64,000 bases of DNA from Advenella mandrilli (GTDB lineage: Bacteria > Pseudomonadota > Gammaproteobacteria > Burkholderiales > Burkholderiaceae_B), in the NCBI RefSeq assembly GCF_016595155.1, contig NZ_JAENGP010000007.1, forward strand, positions 62,001 through 126,000, written 5' to 3'. Shown piece after piece: positions 17,661 to 26,756 of this stretch. The translations under genes and the position numbers were made by a program. Numbering within the stretch: position 1 is the first letter of the stretch; each line of letters begins with the position of its first letter. Below the pieces are notes generated by a model. It did no database searches. It saw nothing but the letters and a program-made list of their open reading frames with translations, and was not told where the DNA came from.

Positions 17661-18113
17661 ATGGATAATTTCTGCTTGCCTGCAGATTTGGCAGGAAGTT
17701 TTAATAATGGGATTCACTCTTTTTCATTCGCCATGCGCTGGGGTGACATGGATATGCTGGGGCACCTGAATAATACCGTTTACTTCCGGGCCATGGAGGA
17801 AGCACGTATTGATTTCATCAATGCCATACGGCCTTATTTTGAAGCGGGTACCGGCGTGGTGGTGGGGCATCTTTCCTGTGATTTTCTGCGTCCCATGAAT
17901 TATCCGGGCAATGCTTTGGTCATGCATGAATTAACCCGCATGGGTCGTTCAAGTATGGAACATAAAATTACCATCGAAAAAGAAGGTGAGCCAGGTGTTG
18001 TTTATGCAACAGCGCGTTCGGTTCTGGTGCTTTCCAATCTGGCTACCGGCCGCTCCAGCCCCTGGACAGAGCAAATGCGTGAGGTAGTCCAGAAATTATT
18101 CAATCAGGAATAA
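17661..18113 (+). CDS. Acyl-CoA thioesterase (hotdog fold, YbgC/FcbC-like)
   Basis: A 150-residue single hotdog domain with the typical MRWGDMDMLGHLNNTVYFR motif: the aspartate and the HxN segment lie where catalytic residues sit in the 4-hydroxybenzoyl-CoA thioesterase family. It hydrolyses some acyl-CoA thioester; the substrate cannot be read from the sequence. AAGGACATAA precedes the ATG. Location between ETF-QO and the CoA-transferase genes suggests a role in recycling CoA during fatty or aromatic acid breakdown (inference). Confidence 0.82.
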   Translation: MDNFCLPADLAGSFNNGIHSFSFAMRWGDMDMLGHLNNTVYFRAMEEARIDFINAIRPYFEAGTGVVVGHLSCDFLRPMNYPGNALVMHELTRMGRSSMEHKITIEKEGEPGVVYATARSVLVLSNLATGRSSPWTEQMREVVQKLFNQE

Positions 18114-18205
18114 CGGTTTTCAGTGTATTCCCCAATTTATGGAAAGGGGGAAACTATGGTATTTGTAGTGGTTGACCGCTTTATATTTAATACGAAGGAA
18201 AATAG

Positions 18206-18904
18206 ATGGATAAGGTGTATCAAAGCGCCAGCCTGGCCTTAAAGGACATTGTCGCTGATGGACAAATGATAGGAGTGGGGGGGTTTGGTTTATGTGGCAT
18301 TCCCGAGGCGCTAATTACTGCGCTCAGGGACTCCGGCGTTAAAGACCTTACTTGTGTTAGTAATAATGCCGGTACCGACGGTTTTGCGCTGGGGCAGTTG
18401 CTGGTTACGCGGCAAATCAGAAAGATGATTGCCTCTTATGTAGGTGAAAACAAAGAGTTTGAACGGCAATATTTGTCTGGCGAACTGGAACTTGAGTTTA
18501 CACCGCAAGGAACCCTGGCTGAAAAACTGCGTGCTGGCGGGGCAGGTATTCCTGCTTTCTTTACCCGTACCGGGGTAGGTACCCTGGTTGCCGAAGGCAA
18601 GGAAATTCGTGAGTTTGATGGCCATAATTATGTCATGGAGCGTTCACTGACCCCCGATATTTCGCTGGTCAAAGCCCATATTGCCGACCGCAGCGGCAAT
18701 TTGATATTCCGTAAAACAGCCCGCAACTTCAATCCCAACGTTGCCATGGCCGGCAAAATCACGATAGTTGAAGCAGAAAAAATTGTAGAGACCGGCGAAC
18801 TGGATCCCGATCAGGTACATTTGCCCGGTATTTACGTGCATCGTATTGTGCTGAATGAGAATCCGGAAAAGCACATTGAACAACGCACTGTCCGTCAGGC
18901 ATAA
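18206..18904 (+). CDS. scoA: 3-oxoacid CoA-transferase subunit A
   Basis: A 232-residue alpha subunit of a family I CoA-transferase. Signatures are [19 protein letters not shown] near the start and the [12 protein letters not shown] segment, with [16 protein letters not shown] in the middle. Together with subunit B it moves CoA between succinyl-CoA and acetoacetate or similar 3-oxoacids. ACGAAGGAAAATAG supplies the Shine-Dalgarno. The subunit B gene starts 11 bases after the stop, so the two form an operon. A 3-oxoadipate CoA-transferase role is a less likely alternative. Confidence 0.9.
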   Translation: MDKVYQSASLALKDIVADGQMIGVGGFGLCGIPEALITALRDSGVKDLTCVSNNAGTDGFALGQLLVTRQIRKMIASYVGENKEFERQYLSGELELEFTPQGTLAEKLRAGGAGIPAFFTRTGVGTLVAEGKEIREFDGHNYVMERSLTPDISLVKAHIADRSGNLIFRKTARNFNPNVAMAGKITIVEAEKIVETGELDPDQVHLPGIYVHRIVLNENPEKHIEQRTVRQA

Positions 18905-18915
18905 GGAGAACAAGA

Positions 18916-19569
18916 ATGGCTTGGAGTCGTGAAGAGATGGCAGCGCGTGCTGCCAAAGAATTGCAAGATGGTTTTTATGTCAACCTGGGAATCGGACTAC
19001 CTACTTTGGTGGCCAATTATGTTCCCGAAGACGTTGAAGTATGGTTGCAGTCTGAAAACGGCCTGTTGGGCATTGGCCCTTTTCCAACCGAAGATGAGGT
19101 TGATGCTGATCTGATTAATGCGGGCAAACAAACCGTTACTACCTTGCCCGGTTCTTCCTTTTTCTCATCGGCCGATTCATTTGCCATGATTCGTGGTGGC
19201 AAAATCAACCTGGCCATCCTGGGTGCCATGCAGGTTTCTGAAAAGGGCGATCTGGCCAACTGGATGATTCCAGGCAAAATGGTCAAGGGCATGGGGGGCG
19301 CGATGGATCTGGTAGCGGGTGTTGGCCGGGTACTGGTTTTAATGGAGCACGTTGCGCGCAAGAAAGACGGTACCGAAGACCTTAAAATCTTGCCTGAATG
19401 CACCTTGCCCCTAACCGGTTTGGGGGTGGTTAACATGATCATCACTGATCTTGGCGTTTTGGAAGTCACTGAAAATGGTTTGAAACTGCTTGAACTGGCG
19501 CCGGGCGTCACTGTTGAGGAACTGCAGTCCAAAACCGGTGTGAAAGTGGATGTTTCCGCTTTCGCTTAA
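18916..19569 (+). CDS. scoB: 3-oxoacid CoA-transferase subunit B
   Basis: A 217-residue beta subunit. It carries the catalytic glutamate in the [12 protein letters not shown] motif, which forms the glutamyl-CoA thioester, preceded by [28 protein letters not shown] lies directly before the ATG. It pairs with the upstream subunit A gene. A bidirectional terminator ends the unit. Confidence 0.92.
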   Translation: MAWSREEMAARAAKELQDGFYVNLGIGLPTLVANYVPEDVEVWLQSENGLLGIGPFPTEDEVDADLINAGKQTVTTLPGSSFFSSADSFAMIRGGKINLAILGAMQVSEKGDLANWMIPGKMVKGMGGAMDLVAGVGRVLVLMEHVARKKDGTEDLKILPECTLPLTGLGVVNMIITDLGVLEVTENGLKLLELAPGVTVEELQSKTGVKVDVSAFA

Positions 19570-19648
19570 GGTGAGCGATTGCTTTGCCTTGGCCTGTACT
19601 TGCTCAAAGCAAAGCTAAGCAATTAGTCGCTTATGCGATCACAACAAC

Positions 19649-19688
19649 AAAAACCCCGTCTTGCTGCTGGCAGTGTGCGGGGTTTTTT
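19649..19688. terminator. Bidirectional terminator
   Basis: AAACCCCG paired with CGGGGTTT around a 19-base loop that can fold further; A-run before, T-run after. It lies between the convergent scoB and DUF423 genes. Confidence 0.85.
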
Positions 19689-20064
19689 ATGCCTGTTTTT
19701 TGCAGGCGGCCAGGGCCAGCAATAACCAGCCAAGTAAAAAGCTTACTCCGCCAATCGGGGTGATGGCACCCAGTACAGGCGTGTTGGTTAATACCAATAA
19801 ATAAAGGCTGCCGCTAAAAATCACAATGCCAGCCGTCAGAAAGCGGGCCGCCCATTTTTGCAAGACCGGCGCAAGATGGGCGCTTGCGGCCACCAGCATA
19901 AACAGACCCAGGCTATGCGTCATTTGATACAGCACACCCGTATGCCATACCGTTAGTCTTTCGGGGCTTACCATCGTTTTCAGGGCATGGGCACCAAAAG
20001 CGCCAAAGGTAACGGAAACCAGGCAACTGAGCGCGGCGAAAACAAGATAAAAACGGGCATTCAT
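19687..20064 (-). CDS. DUF423 family membrane protein
   Basis: A 125-residue protein with four hydrophobic segments and the family's FGAFGAHAL motif (VTFGAFGAHALKTM) after the first span, as in E. coli YgdD. The function is unknown. The ATG at 20064 (MNARFYLVF) follows AAGGAAGT at good spacing; the frame is open to 20103, but the upstream residues do not look coding. Standalone gene facing the scoAB operon. Confidence 0.85.
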   Translation of the reverse strand: MNARFYLVFAALSCLVSVTFGAFGAHALKTMVSPERLTVWHTGVLYQMTHSLGLFMLVAASAHLAPVLQKWAARFLTAGIVIFSGSLYLLVLTNTPVLGAITPIGGVSFLLGWLLLALAACKKQA

Positions 20065-20264
20065 GGCTACTTCCTTAAAATGACAATAAAAAGCAGGAAA
20101 CACTATAAGCTGATCGGTTAAAAAATTCCATGGTTTGGTTTTTTTGGCTGACGCCCATCACGGCTTGGTGTATCTTGTTGTAAATATATTAAATGTTAAG
20201 TTTCTTTAGCCATGGATGGGAGCCTGTTTTTTTCCATGCTTACTGCTTTGGCGAGGCCTGCTTT

Positions 20265-21503
20265 GTGACAAAGATAAAAAACAATAACATCCCTTTACCA
20301 ATACTGTTGTTGATATACGCCTGTTTGTTATTTGCCATGTATGTCAGTTGGAGTACGCTTGCTCTGGGGCTTTGGGGACAGGCCACGATGGGTACGGTAG
20401 ACAGTTATGATAGTCGCCTTGATGACCGGAGCGCAGGGCAAAACCGTTCCCGCACGATTTCCAAAGGTTACTATTTTACCGCGAATGGAAAGCAGTACCG
20501 GGGGTATGTCATTTATGCCAGCGATGAGGTCTGGCCACGCCTTCCAAAGGGGGGCACGCGGGCTGAGCGAATTCTTTATTTGCCTTTCTTTCCTTATATC
20601 AATAAACCCAGTGCGCTAAGCGATTTTGATGAGATGGGGGCGCTGGCTATCATTTACCATACTTTTGCTCCACTGGCTTACCTGCTTTTGCTACTGCTGG
20701 TGAGCGGGACAGTAAAACGGCAGAAAAAAACAAACCGGCGGCCGGTAAAGCAACCAGACCACCATCCTGTAAAACTAAGGAATAACGCACAAATGTTTTG
20801 TACAAACTGTGGTAAAGCCCTGGTGAAAGACGCTGTCTTCTGTACAAATTGTGGCACCCGGATTTTGAATGCCGGTGCTGATCGCGACGGGCAGGCCATG
20901 CCCGCGCCAGAGTCGGGTTTCCCCAATTTTCCCGTCAGGGCGGGTTTTTCCAATTATTGTGATCACCCTGACATCTTGGAGGCTGCCCGAAAAAACCGTA
21001 AAACCGGCATTGGCTGTCTGTGGGTACTCACACTGGTGCCGCTCATCGGCTTTCCGGTTGCAGGCCTTCTGGTTGAGGATCTGCCTTTTACAGAGGCGGT
21101 CGTCATTGGTGTGGGTATTGCGCTGGTCATGTTTATCGTGAATTTGTTCGCGCTTCGCCGCGCCAGCAGGCCAATGTGGGAAGGGGTTGTAGAGGATAAA
21201 ACCCGTAAAGAACGCAGTGAACGCCGAAGCAGTGAGGACAGCAGTGACAGTACCTATATCGAGTATATGACTGTCATCAGGACCCAGGACGGAAAGAAAA
21301 AAGAAATTGTTGAAAAGGGCAGCAGAAATTATATGTATGACTATCTGGCCGTGGGTGATCGTGTGCGTTACCATCCGGCCTTTGGTACCTATGAGAAATA
21401 TGACAAATCGAAAGATCGCATTATTTATTGCAATGTTTGCTCAATGATGAATCCCATCAAGAATGATCGTTGCAAACGGTGTGACAATTTACTATTCAAA
21501 TAA
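20265..21503 (+). CDS. Membrane protein with DUF3592-like domain and two zinc ribbons
   Basis: First gene of the accessory block, 412 residues if started at the GTG at 20265 (GAGG 8 bases upstream; the frame is open to an ATG at 20193 without ribosome site). Order seen: a membrane segment (ILLLIYACLLFAMYV); a soluble DUF3592-like part (GTVDSYDSRL to LPKGGTRAERILYLPFF); a second span; a zinc ribbon CTNCG...CTNCG; two more spans around LVPLIGFPVAGLL and VIGVGIALVMFIV; a second soluble domain with YDYLAVGDRVRYHP; a C-terminal ribbon CNVCSM...CKRCDN. From memory, this last architecture resembles proteins common in Clostridia; not checked. Function unknown. Confidence 0.75.
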   Translation: MTKIKNNNIPLPILLLIYACLLFAMYVSWSTLALGLWGQATMGTVDSYDSRLDDRSAGQNRSRTISKGYYFTANGKQYRGYVIYASDEVWPRLPKGGTRAERILYLPFFPYINKPSALSDFDEMGALAIIYHTFAPLAYLLLLLLVSGTVKRQKKTNRRPVKQPDHHPVKLRNNAQMFCTNCGKALVKDAVFCTNCGTRILNAGADRDGQAMPAPESGFPNFPVRAGFSNYCDHPDILEAARKNRKTGIGCLWVLTLVPLIGFPVAGLLVEDLPFTEAVVIGVGIALVMFIVNLFALRRASRPMWEGVVEDKTRKERSERRSSEDSSDSTYIEYMTVIRTQDGKKKEIVEKGSRNYMYDYLAVGDRVRYHPAFGTYEKYDKSKDRIIYCNVCSMMNPIKNDRCKRCDNLLFK

Positions 21504-21518
21504 ATAAGGAACATTTCC

Positions 21519-21881
21519 ATGAAACCCTTCAATTCCCTGCGGGAAGCCGCCGAATATGCCGTTACCCTGTCTGATGGCTGGCATTTTGCCAATACGAGTG
21601 AGACCTATGAGAAAGAAAGTCTGCTGCCACTTGCCCAAACCAGCGATGAAGAAGACCCGATCGATGAGGATAACTTTTATCTGGTGTCCTCAGGCGGCTC
21701 AATCGGTCTTTGCGAAGATGCAGAAGATATAGACTGGTTGTTTATTGCGAATGCTGAAAAAGACACTGTTCTGCCCGATGTTTATTCAGCCTCAACAGAC
21801 AATTGCTTTTGTTCCCAATGCGGTCATCGTCTTGCGCCTGGCGCCAACTTTTGTGATGAATGTGGTGCAAAGCTGAACTGA
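21519..21881 (+). CDS. Small protein with C-terminal zinc ribbon
   Basis: A 120-residue protein. The N-terminal 90 residues are acidic and of no family I recognise (FNSLREAAEYAV...YLVSSGGSIGLCEDAED); the C-terminus is a four-cysteine zinc ribbon, CSQCGHRLAPGANFCDECG. AAGGA lies before the ATG. It follows the first gene of the block by 15 bases and is almost certainly co-transcribed. It has no signal peptide or membrane span, so it should be cytoplasmic. Function unknown; the ribbon may mediate protein contacts rather than nucleic-acid binding. Confidence 0.75.
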   Translation: MKPFNSLREAAEYAVTLSDGWHFANTSETYEKESLLPLAQTSDEEDPIDEDNFYLVSSGGSIGLCEDAEDIDWLFIANAEKDTVLPDVYSASTDNCFCSQCGHRLAPGANFCDECGAKLN

Positions 21882-21923
21882 TCAGGCCTGCTAAATCAAG
21901 CAATCAAGCAAAAAGGAAAACTC

Positions 21924-22544
21924 ATGTATAGTCAAAAAAGTGAAGAAAACCGGCCCAATAATGTCGGTCAGAAAAAAGCCGGTACAGTTGCAAAAGCAAT
22001 CATGGCCGGTACAGTCATGATGGTGACGGGTGTCATTTTGTTTGCCCAGCCTGCACAGGCACAGGCAACGCAAAACCGTCCGGTTAACGGAATCAGTCTT
22101 TCCACCACTGAACGGCCCTCAATTGAGGATTTTCGGTGGTATTTAAATGATGTTGAAAAGAACGGTGTACCCAAAGGGGCTATTAAAGAAACCGATTTCA
22201 ACAACCTTGCCGCAAACTGGAAATGCCTGTTTATTTATGACCCCGAGGGTAAAGACACGGGCCGGCTGTACGATTTCCTAACACTCACCTTGTCTGGGGC
22301 AGAGGGTAATGGTGCCGTGATCCTTGATTGGTCTCATATGTTTGCAGGCGATCAGGACATTGATGAAACCAGTATGGAAGACACGGTGCTGAACATGAAC
22401 TGGAAAAATGGGACTTTATACGGGTATGGCCCGATGAATCTTAGTATCAAGCAGTTCTATTCTTACAAAGGGGCGCAATATGCGGTGGGTACCCTGACGT
22501 TGCCTGATGGTACTGACGGCTTGGTGGCCATGACGCGTCCCTGA
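21924..22544 (+). CDS. Exported or membrane-anchored protein of unknown function
   Basis: A 206-residue protein with an unusually long polar N-terminus (about 24 residues, including KSEENRPNNVGQKK) before a hydrophobic run AIMAGTVMMVTGVILFA ending in the signal-peptidase-like site AQPAQAQ. The remaining 155 residues are acidic and soluble, with no family I recognise. AAGGAAAACTC precedes the ATG. It is the only gene of the block without a zinc ribbon apart from the large downstream protein. A periplasmic location is inferred. Confidence 0.7.
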   Translation: MYSQKSEENRPNNVGQKKAGTVAKAIMAGTVMMVTGVILFAQPAQAQATQNRPVNGISLSTTERPSIEDFRWYLNDVEKNGVPKGAIKETDFNNLAANWKCLFIYDPEGKDTGRLYDFLTLTLSGAEGNGAVILDWSHMFAGDQDIDETSMEDTVLNMNWKNGTLYGYGPMNLSIKQFYSYKGAQYAVGTLTLPDGTDGLVAMTRP

Positions 22545-22589
22545 GCAGGGTCTGACAAGGTGTTTTTTTAACGGGAATGGAGTGGGGTA

Positions 22590-23081
22590 ATGGCAAAATT
22601 CTGTATGAAATGTGGAACCGCGTTGCACGAAGGTGCCAAATTTTGCATGAAATGTGGCCATGCCCTGCCGGGAATTGCGCAAACTGCACCCGCACAAATA
22701 CGGTGTGAGCGCTGTGGTGAGTCGTTGAAGACAGGGATGAAATTTTGCCCGAAATGCGGTGCCAGGGTCGGGCAGGCATTAACGGTTGACATTCCTGTCA
22801 GTGAGCCGGTTGTTTCTGTGGAGGTGAGTGATCTGCCACCTAACGTTGAAGCAGCTCAAAAAGAGCACCCAACAGAAAATGGCGAAGAAAAAGCCACAGA
22901 AAAAGCCCCGGCAGTGAAAAAAGAAGCCGCCCATTTGGCGAAAAAGGCTTTGTCAGCGCTGCTTGACCAGACGGTTAGCGCGTCCGACAAAGCAGGTGAA
23001 ATGCGTATTTCCATTTCAGAGGCGCAAAAGTCGCTACTCACCCATGTGATTCGTGAGCTGGCTAAAAGGATAGTGAAATGA
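22590..23081 (+). CDS. Double zinc-ribbon protein
   Basis: A 163-residue protein opening with two zinc ribbons in tandem: CMKCG...CMKCG at residues 5-24 and CERCG...CPKCG at about 38-57. A low-complexity Glu/Ala/Lys linker (about 85-120) follows, then a helical C-terminus (SISEAQKSLLTHVIRELAKRIV). No signal peptide. Its stop overlaps the start of the large gene by 4 bases (ATGA), so the two products are made in a coupled way and probably act together. Function unknown. Confidence 0.78.
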   Translation: MAKFCMKCGTALHEGAKFCMKCGHALPGIAQTAPAQIRCERCGESLKTGMKFCPKCGARVGQALTVDIPVSEPVVSVEVSDLPPNVEAAQKEHPTENGEEKATEKAPAVKKEAAHLAKKALSALLDQTVSASDKAGEMRISISEAQKSLLTHVIRELAKRIVK

Positions 23082-26000
23082 CAGGCACTAAAAAGCGTTC
23101 TTTTTTATGGGTGTTGCTGGGGGTGCTGTTTGCACTCGTATTTTCTTATCCTGTTCAGGCACAGGAATTACTGGCAGACGGTCGTGGTCTTGAATCGGTG
23201 AAACTTCGTTTTGTGAATATTACCTCCAAAACTGGTAAGCATCCTGATGAGGACGGCACCCATAAAAAATTAAATGATGTGACCCTGAAGGTGGGTGAGC
23301 CGGTCAAAATTACGTTTGATCGCTTTGTGACGGACATTAAGCCTTGGCATGCAGTCAGCGGGTGGCTCAAACTGGAACTTGGCCGTGATTATCATGGTAA
23401 GCCAGCAATTTTTTATGAGCTGGATCTGGACATATCGCAAAAAGTAAATGATGGCTGGGTCAAAACTTATAACGACAAGTCGGCCTATAGCGAAATGCGG
23501 AAGGTGTTGGAGAACACCTATTGGGGAGGCAGCAGCATGCTCACGTTCAATTTCTGGCTTGAAGTGACTGATGCTGTCCATGCCGAGGTCACCACCGACG
23601 CCGATGAAAGTGCTGGCGAAACCGGTATCCTGATTCCTGCCGCTATTGCGGGTATCCTTATCGGGGGCGGTGCAGCCGCTGCCTGGCGTAGAAACAGGCG
23701 CAAAAAGAAACCACAAAATGAAGAAAAGGAAGCGCCCGAGGACAACCCCAATCGCTATGAAATGCGAATTCGCAAGGATTTCGGCAACACGCTGGTCATT
23801 GGCAAAAAAGTCCCGATATACGCCCGCATAGTTGAAATCAACCCTGATGGCCACGAAAGCTCCCGTCATGATTTGACTGCAAAAATCAGCATCAGCTCGC
23901 CCGATGGCCTGCACATCAGTGGCGAAAGCATGGCGGGCGACTATAAAGCGGCGCATGTAGAAGCCCTTGCCAGTGGTGAAATCCCCGCCGAGGCCCGGGT
24001 GTCATTTTGCTTCAAGACTGACGGCGGCAGCTTTACCAACCATGTGGTTTTCCAGATTGAAGAAGAGAAAATTGTTTTTGCGCAAGATAATCTGACATTG
24101 CCTGCGTGTCACGAAAAGACAGAACGTCTGCCTTTTGCCGTGTTGGGTATGGGCAAAGAGGCGCTGGTAACGGCCAGTATTATCCGCGATGACGGGTACA
24201 GCGTTATCGTCGAGGCCGCAGACCAGCCCGGTCTTTATTATGCCGTCATTACCGAGAAGAAAAAGACGGTTGGCCAGGCCGGTGACTATGACTCGTATAC
24301 CTTGGAAGTCAAGGCAGTTAATGGCGAGCAAAACATTACCGGAACGCTACCGATTTACCGCTTTAACATGGGCTTAAGGCTGGATATCAGTTCGATGGCT
24401 TGCTACGTTGAACCCTATGATTCGCATAAACATCGCAGCAATAAATTCCTGTTTACGGTGGCAGACAAGCAGTATGTGCCTGCCGAGTCCAAGGCGATGA
24501 TCACGCTGTTTGATTGGGATCCGCAAGCCCATAGCCTTTTGCAGATTGCACCTGACAGTCTGGACTTCCAGCTTCAGGCCGTGCACGAGGCTGATCAGCC
24601 GATGCTGGAAAAGCTCGCCATTCAATGTCAAATGATGGACGAGGTGACAGGAGGAGGTCGTGCCTTGATTTTTCGCTGTTGCAAAGGTGCGTTGGATGCA
24701 CCCAGCCGGTTCAGGGTCAAGGTGCGTCTTGCCACTACATATGGTGATGAAAAGTACATTGTTGAAAAAGAAGTGCTGCTGTGTTCCCAGCCTTTGCGCC
24801 AGTCCAGGGATATGGCAGACGGTATGGCGATGCTGAAAGCGGATGCGTACATCACCGAACGTCTGCTACATATTCGTACCCTGATTTGGGAGATGAACTA
24901 CCTGAATAAGCTGTTTCCATTGGTTAAGTTCATCGATGTCATGCTGGACGGTTATGACGAAGCTTATGGCTATGACGCCCGGCAAGTGGAAATCGTCAAG
25001 CAGACCTGGGGTGGTTTTTTGCAAGGAACTGTTGCTGGGGCCAATGCACAGGCCCAGACCGTGACCTTTGCCGATGAAGTGAAGCTTTATATAGAAAGCT
25101 ATTTGCAAACGGCAGAATCCCTTGAAGAATCATTGGGCTTTATGGGGCGCATGGCACTGGGTGTGACTACATTGGGTTGCTCTGATGTGGTCTTTACTTC
25201 CCTGGAAGTGGCGCGCGATATGAAAGCGTATGTGGATAGCGGTGGTGATAGCGCCTGGGGAGCCTTTTATGTGGGCGTTAAAGTTGTCACTCTTGAGTAT
25301 CTTTCCGACAAGGCAATGAATGCCGGTTTGGACAAACTTAAAAAAGTGGCCGGCAGTCCTGAAGCGAAGCGAGCCATGCGTGAAGCGAAAGAAAATGTCG
25401 CTGATAGTATGGCACGCTTCACAACCGCAATCAGTGGCAAGAATACCCGTACCGCGATTGAGGACTCTGTCAAGGCCGGCAAGCAGGCGGCCAGCCAGGC
25501 AAGCCTGCTGTTGGAAACCGGACGCAGAAGATTAAGCAAGACAGCCGGCCAAATCGAGCTGGATGAGGCGCTACGTGAAGGCAAGCTGTTTGCCAAACAG
25601 CAAGTGGAGAATTTACAGGCTGCGGCCTGGCAATTCGAGCTGAACCCCAGCGAAGCCAATCGAAAACTGCTTAATGACATGACCATCAGCGTTCAGCAAA
25701 ACAAGTTGGCCATGTATGCGTTGCAGAATTATAAAGATGAAAGTCTGGATTCCGTGCGTAAATCATTTAATGAAACATTGGGTGTGTTTTACAACCGTGC
25801 CGACACCCTTGCCAAAGAAAAGCTCGCTTCCATAACGGGGATTCCGACAGCTAAAATTCAAATTCTGAATGCCAGTTCCTCTTCACAGTCGCTTATGCAG
25901 CGCGGCAGGAAAACCACAATCGATCGTGATTGGACCGCCTATTATGTTAACTCCAAAGGCGAACATGTCTTTTTTGATCAGGGCATGACCGAACAGATCT

Positions 26001-26572
26001 ATAACGACAGTTTCTTTGAGGCTTCAAAAGGGTTCAAGAATAAGGATGCGGGTTTTTCGGGTCGTTATGGCCAAAAAACCGATCAAACCGTTATTGAAGA
26101 CGTGCTGGGTCATGCCGAAAGCTATGGCACTGACCTGAAGAAAATGCTGGATAAAACCTATCATGGCATGGCGCTGGACAATCCTGATAAAGTCGCGACA
26201 ACGGTTGCCAATAAAGGTAAGGAGTGGTTTGAGCGGGGCCATGCACTGCTGGAAAAAGCCGTGAATATTGCTGACCCATCCAACCGGCAGCGGATGTTGG
26301 CAGATGCTGTGGGCCAGAAAATGGAGGGCTATCGCCAGCTGACCAAACAGTTTGATAACGGCATCAACCCAAGGGATGTGGCTAGAAGAGGCGGTGCACA
26401 GGCCAGCAAAATTCCTGAAAGGTTGCGTGTCTCGGTGGAAATGTGTCGCCGTCAGTTGGATATTGATAGTCAGGTTTCATTGACCGATCTGGAAAGTAGT
26501 CTCGAAGCCTTGGGCTTTACGCCAGCGACCTTTGCGGATGCGCTGGGAAATGTGGTACGCCAGATTGGATAG
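23078..26572 (+). CDS. Giant single-span membrane protein of unknown function
   Basis: A 1164-residue protein, the last gene of the accessory block. Residues 1-28 are a signal peptide (WVLLGVLFALVFSYPVQA). About 29-180 form a periplasmic domain. A span at 183-202 (GILIPAAIAGILIGGGAAAA) is followed at once by RRNRRKKK, so the remaining 960 residues should face the cytoplasm. These hold beta-rich, Ig-like-looking segments (about 227-570), a helical region with a hydrophobic stretch (about 585-760), a long Ala/Glu/Lys-rich helical part (about 760-915) and a distinct C-terminal module (about 940-1164, TTIDRDWTAYYVNSKGEH then FDQGMTEQIYNDSFFEASKG). I recognise no enzymatic motif. Coupled to the zinc-ribbon gene upstream. 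No inactivating frameshift seen. Confidence 0.75.
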   Translation: MTGTKKRSFLWVLLGVLFALVFSYPVQAQELLADGRGLESVKLRFVNITSKTGKHPDEDGTHKKLNDVTLKVGEPVKITFDRFVTDIKPWHAVSGWLKLELGRDYHGKPAIFYELDLDISQKVNDGWVKTYNDKSAYSEMRKVLENTYWGGSSMLTFNFWLEVTDAVHAEVTTDADESAGETGILIPAAIAGILIGGGAAAAWRRNRRKKKPQNEEKEAPEDNPNRYEMRIRKDFGNTLVIGKKVPIYARIVEINPDGHESSRHDLTAKISISSPDGLHISGESMAGDYKAAHVEALASGEIPAEARVSFCFKTDGGSFTNHVVFQIEEEKIVFAQDNLTLPACHEKTERLPFAVLGMGKEALVTASIIRDDGYSVIVEAADQPGLYYAVITEKKKTVGQAGDYDSYTLEVKAVNGEQNITGTLPIYRFNMGLRLDISSMACYVEPYDSHKHRSNKFLFTVADKQYVPAESKAMITLFDWDPQAHSLLQIAPDSLDFQLQAVHEADQPMLEKLAIQCQMMDEVTGGGRALIFRCCKGALDAPSRFRVKVRLATTYGDEKYIVEKEVLLCSQPLRQSRDMADGMAMLKADAYITERLLHIRTLIWEMNYLNKLFPLVKFIDVMLDGYDEAYGYDARQVEIVKQTWGGFLQGTVAGANAQAQTVTFADEVKLYIESYLQTAESLEESLGFMGRMALGVTTLGCSDVVFTSLEVARDMKAYVDSGGDSAWGAFYVGVKVVTLEYLSDKAMNAGLDKLKKVAGSPEAKRAMREAKENVADSMARFTTAISGKNTRTAIEDSVKAGKQAASQASLLLETGRRRLSKTAGQIELDEALREGKLFAKQQVENLQAAAWQFELNPSEANRKLLNDMTISVQQNKLAMYALQNYKDESLDSVRKSFNETLGVFYNRADTLAKEKLASITGIPTAKIQILNASSSSQSLMQRGRKTTIDRDWTAYYVNSKGEHVFFDQGMTEQIYNDSFFEASKGFKNKDAGFSGRYGQKTDQTVIEDVLGHAESYGTDLKKMLDKTYHGMALDNPDKVATTVANKGKEWFERGHALLEKAVNIADPSNRQRMLADAVGQKMEGYRQLTKQFDNGINPRDVARRGGAQASKIPERLRVSVEMCRRQLDIDSQVSLTDLESSLEALGFTPATFADALGNVVRQIG

Positions 26573-26756
26573 AATGGTCCGTTTATGTACCTAAACAGGC
26601 GGGTTCATGGCGTTTTTGTGCTGCTTTGTGGGTGTATCTGGCCTGTAAGCAGCCCTGTTTGTTTATCATGAGCAGGATGGACGAAAAACGTATTTTATTT
26701 ATTGTGCCGGCTCACCCTTAACGGGTGGGCGGCTTGCTGATTTGTTGGTTGAAAAA

